A stretch of DNA of 64,000 nt from Prochlorococcus sp. AG-449-J16 (lineage in GTDB: Bacteria; Cyanobacteriota; Cyanobacteriia; PCC-6307; Cyanobiaceae): assembly GCA_003209565.1 (NCBI GenBank), contig QCQK01000004.1:26518-90517 (forward strand), in the 5' to 3' direction. The position numbers and the translations under genes were made by a program. This document shows positions 7,334-16,886 of this stretch, piece by piece. The notes under the pieces were generated by a model, which saw only the letters and a list, made by a program, of their open reading frames with translations, was not told the DNA's origin and searched no databases. Numbering within the stretch: the stretch's first letter is position 1; the number at the start of each line of letters is the position of its first letter.

Positions 7334-9135
7334 AATTTCTCGACTTTTCTATTTTTCCAGTTGGATTTATAACCGCTGTTAACTAAAAATTCCGAATACT
7401 TATTCAAGTCATTTTTCTGGACACGCCATAAATTATAAATCCCATATCCTCCCAACTTTTGATGATTAATATTTGACCAGTGCTTTTCTCGGGAAGAATA
7501 TATATCAATAACCACCAATAAAGATTTGTAATCATAATCAGGTTGATCCTCATAATTTTCTCTCCTATCGTTATTAAGCCTATCTGAAAGATTAATTAAT
7601 CCTTCTTTAGTATTTGGTTCATAAAAAACTATTTGCCTTGAATAATAATGTAATGATGGTTTTCTTATCCCGATCATTGCTAAAGTTTCATTCCCTTCAC
7701 GAATAACTGAAATTAATGTTGAGATATTCCTCAAAGGCAATTGCCTATAATTATCAGCTAGTTTTCTCAATGGGGACATCAAAAAAGATTGTCCTATTAA
7801 AAATAAAATTTGAAGATAAAGCAAAATATTTTTGGATTTCAAAGAAAATAAAATTATTGCTAAAAGTGTAAATAAAGAGAAAAACAATTTGGCTCTGAAA
7901 ATTGTCCCAGAACTTACCAATTCAGATCCAAGATTAGGCATTTCGGGATCATTTATTAAATTCAACCAAATATTTGAGAAAAAGAATGCAATTGAAATAC
8001 CAAATAAAATTAAAATATTAAAAATCCACAAATATGAATAACTTTTATTTGAATTTTTTAAGTTTATAAAGCTATTACTAATCAGGATTGCCCCTGCTGG
8101 AATTGCTGGCAACCAATAACTTGGTAGTTTCGTAGCAGAAATACTAAAAAAGATTAAAACCGATGCAAACCAACATAGAGAATATGAATCGAGGGTTTCA
8201 GTGACATTTGAATTTTCTTTTGAACTTTTAATAAAACCCTCAAAGGCTTTAAATATGCCATGATACAAAAAAGGGGTAAACGGTAATGAAGCCAATATCA
8301 TTATGTATAGAAAAAACCAGAATGGTTCTGTATGGTTATTTACAACCGAAGTGTATCTTTGGAAATTATGATAACCAAAAAAATTGTCCCAAAAAGGCTT
8401 TCCCTCTTTTATGAATTCTAATAAGTACCATGGAACACTGATTAGTATTGTTATTAAAAAACCTTTCTTAGGGTTTATCTTTCTGAGCAACGTTCTCCAA
8501 TCCTTTTGGCTAATTAAGAAAGATGTAATAGTCATTGATGCCAAGACAAACGCTACAGGCCCTTTAGTTAAAATTGCGAATCCTAAAAATACCCAAGCTG
8601 AAATGCATTGATGATCCTTTTCACTTGCCATTCTTCTCCAAAACAAAAGGAGGCTTATCCCTAAGTTTCCAGTTAAAAGAGCATCGCTTACAGCGGTTCT
8701 ACTCCAGATGATTATTAATGGAGAAAGTGCAAAGCCTAATGATGCAACTATTGGTGTGAGGAATTGACTATCACCCTTCTGTGGCCAACAAAACAACGTG
8801 TCACCAATCATCAACATTAAAAATAATGATCCAAGCGCAGAAGGGAGCCTTGCTGAGAGTGTCCCGAAACTATCCCAAATCTCATTTTTTGGTAATGAGT
8901 AAAAAAAACCCATTAACCAATAAATTAGTGGAGGCTTATCAAAACGGAAAATTCCATTGACTTTTGGGGTTAACCAGTCACCAGATTCACTCATAGCCCT
9001 TGCAGCAGCAGCAAATAAAGGGGGAGTTTCATCCACAAGTCCTGTACTGCCTAAACCTAAAAAAAATATAATGATTCCACAAACTAAAATTATCAATAAG
9101 GTTATCAGCCTTTTTTTTGATTCTAGAAGAAGCAT
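7330..9135 (-). CDS. GT39/ArnT-like membrane glycosyltransferase
   Basis: 601 residues with an N-terminal multi-helix membrane half. The first outer loop holds VDETPPLFAAAARAMSESGDWLTPKVNG, followed by FRFDKPPLIYWLMG. This is the acidic-residue plus DKPP signature of the PMT/ArnT (GT39/GT83) superfamily, which moves sugars from polyprenyl phosphate to protein or lipid A. A soluble C-terminal portion includes GNETLAMIGIRKPSLHYYSRQIVFYEP. It ends in overlap with the 83-residue gene and sits just downstream of a GT4 gene, so it probably works in surface glycosylation. Confidence 0.85.
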   Translation of the reverse strand: MLLLESKKRLITLLIILVCGIIIFFLGLGSTGLVDETPPLFAAAARAMSESGDWLTPKVNGIFRFDKPPLIYWLMGFFYSLPKNEIWDSFGTLSARLPSALGSLFLMLMIGDTLFCWPQKGDSQFLTPIVASLGFALSPLIIIWSRTAVSDALLTGNLGISLLLFWRRMASEKDHQCISAWVFLGFAILTKGPVAFVLASMTITSFLISQKDWRTLLRKINPKKGFLITILISVPWYLLEFIKEGKPFWDNFFGYHNFQRYTSVVNNHTEPFWFFLYIMILASLPFTPFLYHGIFKAFEGFIKSSKENSNVTETLDSYSLCWFASVLIFFSISATKLPSYWLPAIPAGAILISNSFINLKNSNKSYSYLWIFNILILFGISIAFFFSNIWLNLINDPEMPNLGSELVSSGTIFRAKLFFSLFTLLAIILFSLKSKNILLYLQILFLIGQSFLMSPLRKLADNYRQLPLRNISTLISVIREGNETLAMIGIRKPSLHYYSRQIVFYEPNTKEGLINLSDRLNNDRRENYEDQPDYDYKSLLVVIDIYSSREKHWSNINHQKLGGYGIYNLWRVQKNDLNKYSEFLVNSGYKSNWKNRKVEKF

Positions 9136-9150
9136 TTAATAATATTTATT

Positions 9151-10227
9151 CTATTTGTATTCGTGCATTACCTTATTAAGCCAGTTCACAACCTTATTAG
9201 CAAATATATCTGTAGACGCATTTTTTTCTACCCATTCTCTACATTTATTACGCTCTATTTTTTCAATAATCTTTACACAAGAAATCATATTTTTTTTATC
9301 ATCAGGATCAACAAGATAACCTGTTTCCCCATGCTGAATAATTTCACTAGGCCCTCCCCTTTTATAAGCTATAACAGGCACCCCGCAGGCCAAAGCTTCA
9401 ACAATAACATTCCCATATGCCTCATTCCATTTCGGAGTATTTAGCAGCACCCTACATTTGCCAAGTTCTTTTTGTAACTCATTGGTTGATAAAAAACCCA
9501 TCCAATCTATAGTTTTTTCAGGAAAAGATTGTTCTACCTCTGAGGCATAAGTCTCATCTTCTGTAACTCCCCAAACTTTTAGTTTTTCTCCAAGTTCATT
9601 TGCGACATAAACAGCATCCTCTAAACCTTTCTCCGGTGCCACTCTCCCAACCCACGCCAAAGGTCCCTTCACTGAATCTTGGAAAGTATAATTATTCAAA
9701 TTAAAACCATTACCAATAATTATTGGTTTTTTTATAAATGGATAATCATTAGCTTGAATTTTTGAATGAAAAGCAAAATTGGATGGATATTTACCATATA
9801 CCTTTGAGATTAAATTACTAATTAATGAACTCTCAGAACCCATACTTATAATGTGCGCGATGGGCGTATCTACATTTAGTGTCATCCAAATAGGAAGCCA
9901 ATCATAAGACATGTTTAATAATACATCTGCTTTTTTAGCAATATCTAAACCCTTTTCAACCATACCTGCCAAAAGAGAATTATCTGGAATACTTACGGAA
10001 GAATTGTAATTTTGATGCTGCCAACTAATTTGTTCCTCACCTTCAACAAAATGTAATTTTGCTTTTTTATTTTTTTCATATAACTTTGATTTTTTTGGAG
10101 CTATGACATCGACAGAATGTCCTAAAGAAAGTAAACCTGAAACTAAGGAATTTAAAGTTAATTCAACTCCCCCACCTTTCCCACTCCCCAAGAATCCTAT
10201 TGGAGTACTAATTAAAACTATTCGCAT
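9151..10227 (-). CDS. GT4-family glycosyltransferase
   Basis: 358 residues, GT-B fold. The N-terminal half starts MRIVLISTPIGFLGSGKGGGVELTLNSL, with the glycine-rich loop typical of GT4. The C-terminal half has LAWVGRVAPEKGLEDAVYVA and the EX7E donor motif EALACGVPVIAYKRGGPSEIIQHGETGYLVD (about 272-302). It is a cytoplasmic, retaining transferase with unknown donor and acceptor. It lies on the same strand between the EamA transporter and the GT39 gene with short gaps, which suggests a shared operon for surface sugar decoration. Confidence 0.9.
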   Translation of the reverse strand: MRIVLISTPIGFLGSGKGGGVELTLNSLVSGLLSLGHSVDVIAPKKSKLYEKNKKAKLHFVEGEEQISWQHQNYNSSVSIPDNSLLAGMVEKGLDIAKKADVLLNMSYDWLPIWMTLNVDTPIAHIISMGSESSLISNLISKVYGKYPSNFAFHSKIQANDYPFIKKPIIIGNGFNLNNYTFQDSVKGPLAWVGRVAPEKGLEDAVYVANELGEKLKVWGVTEDETYASEVEQSFPEKTIDWMGFLSTNELQKELGKCRVLLNTPKWNEAYGNVIVEALACGVPVIAYKRGGPSEIIQHGETGYLVDPDDKKNMISCVKIIEKIERNKCREWVEKNASTDIFANKVVNWLNKVMHEYK

Positions 10228-10256
10228 TATTTAGACTCTTACAGAAAAGAAACTAA

Positions 10257-11198
10257 TTAAATTGTAGTGTCAGAAAATTTATTTTCCCACAAAGTCTTTC
10301 TCTGACTAACAAAAAATACCGAGAAAAGAACAAAAACCACTCCTATCCACTGAACAATTGTAAGCCTTTCATCCAACCAAACACCTCCACTTAAAAGAGC
10401 AAATACAGGAGTTAAAAATGCAAGGGTACTAAATCCAGTTATTTCTTTATTATTAGCAAAGTAGAAAAATAATCCATAAGCTATTGCCCCTCCAAAAATA
10501 CTTGCAAATGACATGAGACTCCAATCAATTATTGACCAATCAGGGATTATTTTAAAACTTGATTGTAAGCAATGTTTCATGATTAAGGGCACACTCCCAA
10601 GAACCATATGCCAACCCGTAACTGCAACTGGATCGCTTTTAGTACATGTGAATCTTATTAGAATCGTTCCTAGTGCCATAGCTAGAGAAGCTGCGAGCAT
10701 CCAAAGTTCTCCAAAGTTAAAGGCAACATCATTCATAGACTTGTCAGACATCAACCACCAATTTCCTAAAAATTCTTGTGGAACTCCTAAAAATACTATT
10801 CCTCCCAAACCAAACAGTAAACCTAACCAACCTATTGGATTAATTAAATTTCCAAAAATTCCCCTTGCTAAAATAGCCACTAAAAGGGGCTGAGAATCAA
10901 TTAGGACAGAGCCTAGTCCTGCTCCCGTTTTTTCAATTCCATAAGTTAGAAACAACTGAAAAAAAGTAGCGTCGACAATTGTGAAGACAAAAAACCACTT
11001 CAAATCGCACCTATAAATTTTCAAATCTCTTTTAAACAAATATGTTGTAATTAGAACAAGAACTCCTGCGGGGAGTAATCGTAAAGAAGCCACAAACTCT
11101 GGCCCAGCACTAGATACTAGAGGAGTCATAGCCGCCATTGAAGTTCCCCAAAGTGCAAAAGGGAGTATCATTAAAAACCAATTTAAGATTGAATTCAT
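10257..11198 (-). CDS. EamA/DMT-superfamily transporter
   Basis: 313 residues with ten predicted membrane helices in two EamA repeats. It starts LNWFLMILPFALWGTSMAAMTPLV, and the second repeat includes GWHMVLGSVPLIMKHCLQ and AIAYGLFFYFANNKEITGFSTLAFLTPVFALLSGGVWLDERLT, a typical EamA ending. It belongs to the drug/metabolite transporter superfamily. The substrate is unknown. It is upstream of the GT4 gene on the same strand and divergent from sppA. Confidence 0.9.
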   Translation of the reverse strand: MNSILNWFLMILPFALWGTSMAAMTPLVSSAGPEFVASLRLLPAGVLVLITTYLFKRDLKIYRCDLKWFFVFTIVDATFFQLFLTYGIEKTGAGLGSVLIDSQPLLVAILARGIFGNLINPIGWLGLLFGLGGIVFLGVPQEFLGNWWLMSDKSMNDVAFNFGELWMLAASLAMALGTILIRFTCTKSDPVAVTGWHMVLGSVPLIMKHCLQSSFKIIPDWSIIDWSLMSFASIFGGAIAYGLFFYFANNKEITGFSTLAFLTPVFALLSGGVWLDERLTIVQWIGVVFVLFSVFFVSQRKTLWENKFSDTTI

Positions 11199-11250
11199 TA
11201 GGTCTGCTGATAATCTTTTTAAAGTAGTTTTATGTATTTACCTTAAAAGA

Positions 11251-12060
11251 ATGATTTGGCCTTTTAGACGAAAGTCAAAAAAAAGAATGGCTCGTATTGT
11301 AATTGATGAGCCTATCACAAGTTCAACAAGAGTTTCTGTCCTTAAAGCACTTAAACAAATTGAGGATAGAGAATTTCCTGCTTTAATCGTGAGAATTGAT
11401 TCTCCAGGAGGTACTGTTGGGGATAGCCAAGAAATATATTCTGCTATTAAAAGACTAAAAGATAAAGGATGTAAAGTCATTGCTAGTTTTGGGAATGTAT
11501 CAGCATCTGGAGGGGTTTACATTGGTGTTGCATCTCACAAAATAGTTGCTAATCCAGGCACGATTACAGGCTCTATTGGCGTTATTATAAGAGGAAATAA
11601 TTTATCTGAATTGTTAGATAAAATAGGAATTAAATTCGAAACTGTTAAAAGCGGCATATTTAAAGATATTCTTTCCCCAGACAAACCCCTAAGTGAAGAA
11701 GGAAGAGCACTACTTCAAGGTCTGATAGATGAGAGCTACAAGCAATTTACTGAAGCTGTTGCTGAAGGAAGAAATTTAGCTGTAGAAGAAGTAAGAAAAT
11801 TTGCTGATGGAAGAATTTTCACTGGAACACAAGCAAAGGAACTAGGTCTCGTTGATGAAATTGGAGATGAATTTGTTGCGAGAGAACTTGCCGCAAAAAT
11901 GGTTAATATTGATCCTAAAATTCAGCCATTAACATTTGGAAAGAAAAAAAAGAAAATCCTGGGATTAGTTCCTGGTAGCAAAATTATGGAAAAATTTATC
12001 AACTATATCTTTTTTGAGATTGATTCATCTAATAAAATACTTTGGTTATATAAGCCTTAA
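11251..12060 (+). CDS. sppA: signal peptide peptidase SppA (short form)
   Basis: 269 residues. It is an SppA/protease IV core without a long membrane anchor (it starts MIWPFRRKSKKRMARIVIDEP). VRIDSPGGTVGDSQEIY forms the clp/crotonase-like fold. The nucleophile Ser lies in FGNVSASGGVYIG (about 78-90) and the catalytic Lys is likely in VKSGIFKDILSP (about 133-144). It degrades cleaved signal peptides in the membrane; short forms act as oligomers. The chorismate mutase gene starts 3 bases after its stop. Confidence 0.93.
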   Translation: MIWPFRRKSKKRMARIVIDEPITSSTRVSVLKALKQIEDREFPALIVRIDSPGGTVGDSQEIYSAIKRLKDKGCKVIASFGNVSASGGVYIGVASHKIVANPGTITGSIGVIIRGNNLSELLDKIGIKFETVKSGIFKDILSPDKPLSEEGRALLQGLIDESYKQFTEAVAEGRNLAVEEVRKFADGRIFTGTQAKELGLVDEIGDEFVARELAAKMVNIDPKIQPLTFGKKKKKILGLVPGSKIMEKFINYIFFEIDSSNKILWLYKP

Positions 12061-12062
12061 AT

Positions 12063-12446
12063 ATGTATGAAAAAATGAAAGATGAATATAAGATTACGTT
12101 CATTCGTGGAGCTACAACAGCATCTGGGAATTCTGTTCAAGAAATAGAAGATGCTGTGGTGGAATTAGTTGATGAATTAATTTCTCGCAATAATTTGATT
12201 AAGAAGAACGTGTTATCTATTACATTCACCTCAACAAAAGATTTAGATGCGTGTTTCCCTGCTTCAATTGCAAGAAAATGTAATGCTCTTGATTCAGTTG
12301 CATTTTTAGACTGTCAACAAATGTATGTATCTAATGATGTCAATTTTTGTATAAGAATAATGGCACAAGTTTTATTACCTCCTACATTTGCCGTAAAGCA
12401 TCCTTATTTGAGAGGCGCTTCAAAATTAAGGATAGATAGATGTTAA
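12063..12446 (+). CDS. aroH: chorismate mutase, AroH type
   Basis: 127 residues, the standard size of the Bacillus AroH class. FIRGATTASGNSVQEIEDAVVELV (about 11-34) contains the active-site Arg. SITFTSTKDLDACFPASIARK and the C-terminal HPYLRGASKLRIDRC are family hallmarks. It converts chorismate to prephenate for phenylalanine and tyrosine synthesis in the cytoplasm. It directly follows sppA, an arrangement I take as an operon. Confidence 0.95.
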   Translation: MYEKMKDEYKITFIRGATTASGNSVQEIEDAVVELVDELISRNNLIKKNVLSITFTSTKDLDACFPASIARKCNALDSVAFLDCQQMYVSNDVNFCIRIMAQVLLPPTFAVKHPYLRGASKLRIDRC

Positions 12447-12511
12447 CCTTAGTAAAACATTTTTCCATTTAAATTTGGATAGTCACAATTAGTCCTTCAA
12501 AAAATTATTCA

Positions 12512-13090
12512 ATGTTAAAAAGAACAAAGAAACTTGCTTTAAATTCGAAATTTTTAAGATTTTTTCTTATACCTACAGTTTTATTTTCAACCCCATTCAT
12601 AAACAATATCCAAAACGCTAAAGCTGGCTTAGAATTCCAATGGGATCAAAACTCTGGTCATAGAAGATTAAAGTGGTTACAAAAACAAAATAAAAAAAAT
12701 TTTAGAAATACAATTTATTTTTTCTTAAGACCATTTGATAGAAATAGTGATCTCTTAAAAATAAATTTAGCCGTCCCTAAATCCTTTAAATCAACTCTAA
12801 AAAAAGAAAAAATAAGTTTTTGCAAAGTAAAAATAGGTGGGTTTGAAAGTCGAACAAAATGTTTAGAAGATATTCCAGCAGATATTGAAATTAATACCGA
12901 TGAATCATCATTACGATCAATAAACATTTACCCTTATAAACCAATTCCTTCTAATAAAGAAAGTTATGCAATTGTCTTAAAAGTCAATAATCCAAGAAAA
13001 TCAGGACTATATCAGTTTCATTCATATGGTCAGCAAAAAGGGCAATCAATTTCAACTTATTTAGGAAGCTGGACTATTGTGATCGATTAA
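12512..13090 (+). CDS. DUF2808 family secreted protein
   Basis: 192 residues. An N-terminal signal peptide (LRFFLIPTVLFSTPFI, cleavage probably near NAKAG) is followed by a beta-rich domain. GLEFQWDQNSGHRRLKW, the YFFLRPFDRNSDLLKINLAVP stretch and a C-terminal GLYQFHSYGQQKG...YLGSWTIVID match the cyanobacterial DUF2808 family. It is presumably periplasmic or surface-associated, with unknown function. It sits 30 bases before rpmH on the same strand. Confidence 0.75.
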   Translation: MLKRTKKLALNSKFLRFFLIPTVLFSTPFINNIQNAKAGLEFQWDQNSGHRRLKWLQKQNKKNFRNTIYFFLRPFDRNSDLLKINLAVPKSFKSTLKKEKISFCKVKIGGFESRTKCLEDIPADIEINTDESSLRSINIYPYKPIPSNKESYAIVLKVNNPRKSGLYQFHSYGQQKGQSISTYLGSWTIVID

Positions 13091-13120
13091 ATGATAGATT
13101 AATTATGGCTAATTAAAAAA

Positions 13121-13258
13121 ATGACTAAAAGAACTTTTGGCGGAACTTCAAGAAAAAGAAAACGTGTATCTGGTTTCAGAGTAAGGATGCGTTCTCATAC
13201 TGGAAGAAGAGTTATTAAAAGCAGAAGACAAAAAGGTAGAGAAAGAATTGCTGTCTAA
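13121..13258 (+). CDS. rpmH: 50S ribosomal protein L34
   Basis: A 45-residue ORF missing from the supplied track. ATG at 13121 and TAA at 13256-13258. The sequence starts [20 protein letters not shown] and continues [18 protein letters not shown]. This is a clear L34, strongly basic, of usual length. It precedes rnpA by 12 bases, the nearly universal rpmH-rnpA order. Confidence 0.98.
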
Positions 13259-13270
13259 CTTAATATTTAA

Positions 13271-13657
13271 ATGGCCTTACCTAGAAATATGCGTTTAAAG
13301 GGTCATAGGACTTTTAATTACATACATAAAAATTCAATAAAATATCATGGAAAATTAATGACTTTTAAAGTGGCAATATCAAAACCAGAAATTACCTTAT
13401 CCCATAAATTCAGAAATTTTCCAAATAATCTTAGGATAGCGATCTCCATCAGTAAAAAAGTTTCAAAAAAAGCTGTGGAGAGAAATAAAATCAGGAGAAC
13501 TTTACAAGAATGGTTATTAAAAAATATTAAAGCTATTAATAACCACAAACCTTATTGGTTACTTGTTAACCTAAAAAATGTAGATCTCTGCAATGATGAG
13601 AATGAACTACTGGAGGAATTTCAAAACTTAATGTTCAAATCCAAACTATTCAAATGA
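13271..13657 (+). CDS. rnpA: ribonuclease P protein component
   Basis: 128 residues. MALPRNMRLKGHRTFNYIHKN is the N-terminal substrate-contact part. The RNR-like signature reads SISKKVSKKAVERNKIRRTLQEWL (about 60-83), which binds RNase P RNA. It matures tRNA 5' ends. It overlaps the next gene by 4 bases (ATGA), indicating translational coupling with the PH-domain gene. The position in rpmH-rnpA-x-yidC is typical. Confidence 0.97.
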   Translation: MALPRNMRLKGHRTFNYIHKNSIKYHGKLMTFKVAISKPEITLSHKFRNFPNNLRIAISISKKVSKKAVERNKIRRTLQEWLLKNIKAINNHKPYWLLVNLKNVDLCNDENELLEEFQNLMFKSKLFK

Positions 13658-14067
13658 TTAATACGAACGAGGAAAACTTTTATGAAGGTGGCCCTGCGAA
13701 AAGTGATTTAATCATAAATCTACTTGCAGGTATAACTATTCTTGGATTACCATTTACCTTTGCCGCAATAGTTAGAGCATTGTGGTTGAGATATAAAATT
13801 ACAAACAAAAGAATTACAATTGATGGCGGATGGTTTGGTAAAAACAAAACACAAGTTTCATTAAGTAACATCGAAGAAATCAGATCAATCCCTAGAGGAT
13901 TCGGATCATATGGTGATATGGTTCTTATCCTTAATGACGGATCAAAGGTTGAAATGAAATCATTACCTTTATTCAGAGAAAAACAAAAATTTATAGAAGA
14001 AAATATAAATAAAAGACTTCAAATTCCAAATCTCAACGAGGTAGAGGGATTTGCTACTAAATCCTAA
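13654..14067 (+). CDS. PH-domain membrane protein
   Basis: 137 residues. A membrane-embedded N-terminal part (LIINLLAGITILGLPFTFAAIVRALWLRYKI) is followed by a bacterial PH-like domain: TNKRITIDGGWFGKNKTQVSLSNIEEIRSIPRGFGSYGDMVLIL. It sits between rnpA and yidC, where cyanobacteria often carry such a gene, which hints at a role linked to membrane-protein insertion. The function is unproven. Confidence 0.8.
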   Translation: MINTNEENFYEGGPAKSDLIINLLAGITILGLPFTFAAIVRALWLRYKITNKRITIDGGWFGKNKTQVSLSNIEEIRSIPRGFGSYGDMVLILNDGSKVEMKSLPLFREKQKFIEENINKRLQIPNLNEVEGFATKS

Positions 14068-14139
14068 ATAAATTAATTACAAAAACCTTATTTTCCTGTA
14101 AAATAAAATGTCTAATAAAATTACACTCTTTTTAATATC

Positions 14140-15282
14140 GTGATAGGGTTCATTTCTGAAAAATTACTTATCCCGATTCTAGATTTTTTCTACGGTTTAG
14201 TTCCCAGTTATGGATTAGCGATTGTTGCATTGACAGTCGTAATTAGAATTGCACTTTTCCCTCTTAGCGCTGGTTCCATTAGAAGCGCAAGAAGAATGAA
14301 AATTGCTCAACCCGTAATGCAAAAAAGGCAAGCTGAAATTAAATCTAAGTTTTCAGGTGATCCAAAGAAACAGCAAGAAGAACTTGGAAAATTAATGAAT
14401 GAGTTTGGAAGTCCCCTCGCAGGTTGCCTTCCCTTGATTGTGCAAATGCCTGTGCTATTTGCTTTGTTTGCAACCCTTAGGGGATCCCCATTTGCTGATG
14501 TTCCCTACAACATAAATCTTAAGGTAGTCCCACAGGATCAAGTAGCAGCAATTGATCCAAAACCTTATAAATCCCCAAGACACTCTATTTTCATTACCGA
14601 AAAATCACATTTTCCTGTGGTAGCAACTATCCCTAATGGAACAAAATTAGGAACAGAAGAATCCATAAAAATAAATTTACAAACAACAAATGGTAATAGC
14701 TATTCGGAAGTTTTATCTAAATACGACAATGGATCAAAATTTCTCCCTACTTGGAAAGTTTCTAAAGGATCCGAAAACCTTAAAGTTTCCCAGGACGGTA
14801 TAGTTACAGCAATTAAACCGGGAGATGCAACAATCGAGGCAAAAATCCCTGGTCTTGCTGCCAAAAGTGGTTTTTTATTTATTAAAGCTCTTGGTCAAGT
14901 AGGTTTTTATGTGGATGGGGCAATTAATTGGGATATTGCTGCGTTAGTTGGTGCCTTTGGATTAACCCTACTTCTCTCTCAAGTTTTATCTAGTCAAGGG
15001 ATGCCTGCAAATCCACAGCAATCAACGGCAAACAAAATTACACCAGTAATGATTACTGGAATGTTTCTGTTTTTCCCACTACCTGCAGGAGTTTTACTAT
15101 ATATGGTTGTTGCTAATATTTTCCAAGCATTTCAGACTTTTTTACTTAATAAAGAGTCTCTTCCTGAGAATTTACAGAAAATTTTGGATCAGCAATTATT
15201 AGCCAAAAATGAAGTAATAACAACTTCTGCTTCAACGATCACAGATAAAAGATTACCTTTTGAACCTAATAGTAAAAAATAG
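14140..15282 (+). CDS. yidC: membrane protein insertase YidC/Oxa1/Alb3
   Basis: 380 residues from GTG. The conserved core has helix 1 ([24 protein letters not shown]), the cytoplasmic hairpin ([18 protein letters not shown]), [22 protein letters not shown], and late helices [17 protein letters not shown] and [33 protein letters not shown]. Between the second and third core helices is an insert of about 120 residues. It includes [34 protein letters not shown], which looks like a Big2-type Ig-like domain facing the lumen or periplasm. It inserts photosynthetic and other membrane proteins. Confidence 0.96.
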   Translation: MIGFISEKLLIPILDFFYGLVPSYGLAIVALTVVIRIALFPLSAGSIRSARRMKIAQPVMQKRQAEIKSKFSGDPKKQQEELGKLMNEFGSPLAGCLPLIVQMPVLFALFATLRGSPFADVPYNINLKVVPQDQVAAIDPKPYKSPRHSIFITEKSHFPVVATIPNGTKLGTEESIKINLQTTNGNSYSEVLSKYDNGSKFLPTWKVSKGSENLKVSQDGIVTAIKPGDATIEAKIPGLAAKSGFLFIKALGQVGFYVDGAINWDIAALVGAFGLTLLLSQVLSSQGMPANPQQSTANKITPVMITGMFLFFPLPAGVLLYMVVANIFQAFQTFLLNKESLPENLQKILDQQLLAKNEVITTSASTITDKRLPFEPNSKK

Positions 15283-15297
15283 TCTGAATCTTACATA

Positions 15298-16764
15298 ATG
15301 AATTCTTGGTGTAAAAATTTAGAATTACTCATAAAATCAAGAACCTCATTAATTTGGATCAGGACTAAAGAAGAAGAAAGATTAGAAAAACTGGTTAATT
15401 TTTCTTGTGAAAGACTAAATATAAAAAGATTCATTTGCTGGGATTGTGTTAACGGTTTAAAAGGATTAATAAATGAAGAAGGTAAATTTTCTAATAATCC
15501 GTTAGGAGTGCTCAATTGGCTTAAAGAACAAAGTTCCGTAGTCCCTACAGTTTTATTATTAAAAGATTTTCACAAATTTTATGATGATCCATCTATCAAT
15601 AGAACTATTAAAGAACTATCTTCAGCGCTTAAGAAAACTAGTCATAATTTAATTATTAGTTCTCATTTATTTCCATCATCAGAAGAGCTGGATGAATTAA
15701 TGACAATTGTAAATCTACCTTTACCAGATCAAAAAGAATTGAAAAATCTAATAAAAAAAATTGCTATTAATACCAATTCAAATCTTGAGGAACAAGACTT
15801 AAACGAACTTTCTATAGCCTCAAGTGGACTTACCGAAATAAAAGTAAAGCAGGTCACTGCAAAGGCCCTTGCTCAAAGAGGAAAAATAAGTAAAGAAGAT
15901 ATTAAAGATATTCTTGAAGAGAAAAAACAAGTTATCGCAAGAAGTGAAATTTTAGAATTTTTCGAGGCTAAATCAAGTCAAGATGATATTGGTGGTTTAA
16001 ATGTTTTAAAGGTTTGGCTTAATCAAAGATACAGGGCCTTTTCTAAAGAAGCTAGAGATTATGGATTACCTATTCCCAAGGGCGTCTTACTCGTCGGAGC
16101 ACAAGGAACAGGGAAATCGCTTACTGCAAAATCAATTTCTAAGAGTTGGTCAATGCCGCTCCTCAGGTTAGATGTTGGGAGACTGTTTTCTAGCCTCGTT
16201 GGTTCAAGCGAAGCAAGAACTAGAGAAACAATTTCAAGAGCTGAGGCCATGTCTCCGTGTATCCTGTGGATCGATGAAATAGACAAGGGCTTTGGTGGCG
16301 ATGCAAGAAGCGATGGAGGAACAAGTCAGAGGGTTTTGGCAAGTTTGCTAACTTGGATGGCTGAAAAAGAATCCGCCGTATTTGTAATTGCTACCGCTAA
16401 TGCTATAGATAAGCTTCCTGCTGAATTATTAAGGAAAGGTAGGTTTGATGAGATATTTTTTCTTGATTTGCCAAATTCCGAAGAAAGATTAAGTATTCTG
16501 GATTTGCACCTAAAAAAAAGAAGACCAAATTACAGTTTTCCTCTATCTACTATCATCGATAGAACAGATGGATTCTCAGGGGCAGAACTTGAACAAGCAG
16601 TAATAGAGGGGATGCATATTTCATTCTCTGAGAATAGAGAGCTTATGGAGAAAGATTTAATAAAGGCAGTTTCTGAATTAGTTCCTTTATCAAGAACCGC
16701 TAAAGAACAAATTGATTTCCTAAAAGAATGGTCATCCACAGGACGGGCACGCTCTGCATCGTGA
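15298..16764 (+). CDS. ycf46: Ycf46 AAA+ ATPase
   Basis: 488 residues. The N-terminal domain (LELLIKSRTSLIWIRTKEEERLE) is typical of Ycf46. The AAA+ module follows, with Walker A GAQGTGKSLTAKS (about 263-275), Walker B CILWIDEIDKGFG (about 321-333), sensor AVFVIATANAIDKLP and the arginine finger LRKGRFDEIFFLDLP. The family is conserved in cyanobacteria and red-algal plastids. One study in Synechocystis links it to carbon uptake and photosynthesis regulation. It begins 15 bases after yidC. Confidence 0.95.
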   Translation: MNSWCKNLELLIKSRTSLIWIRTKEEERLEKLVNFSCERLNIKRFICWDCVNGLKGLINEEGKFSNNPLGVLNWLKEQSSVVPTVLLLKDFHKFYDDPSINRTIKELSSALKKTSHNLIISSHLFPSSEELDELMTIVNLPLPDQKELKNLIKKIAINTNSNLEEQDLNELSIASSGLTEIKVKQVTAKALAQRGKISKEDIKDILEEKKQVIARSEILEFFEAKSSQDDIGGLNVLKVWLNQRYRAFSKEARDYGLPIPKGVLLVGAQGTGKSLTAKSISKSWSMPLLRLDVGRLFSSLVGSSEARTRETISRAEAMSPCILWIDEIDKGFGGDARSDGGTSQRVLASLLTWMAEKESAVFVIATANAIDKLPAELLRKGRFDEIFFLDLPNSEERLSILDLHLKKRRPNYSFPLSTIIDRTDGFSGAELEQAVIEGMHISFSENRELMEKDLIKAVSELVPLSRTAKEQIDFLKEWSSTGRARSAS

Positions 16765-16886
16765 ATAAAATTTAATTTTTAAAATAATCCATAAGTCAGG
16801 AATCATTAATTTAGTTAATTTTTAATCAAAAAACCCAAATAATGAATTGAGATTAACTATCTTAATTAATGTAATAAAAAAAAAGA

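Noticed and set aside
10513-10893. 126-residue plus-strand ORF
   Set aside because: It lies fully inside the EamA transporter on the other strand, has no family motif, and is a typical shadow frame.
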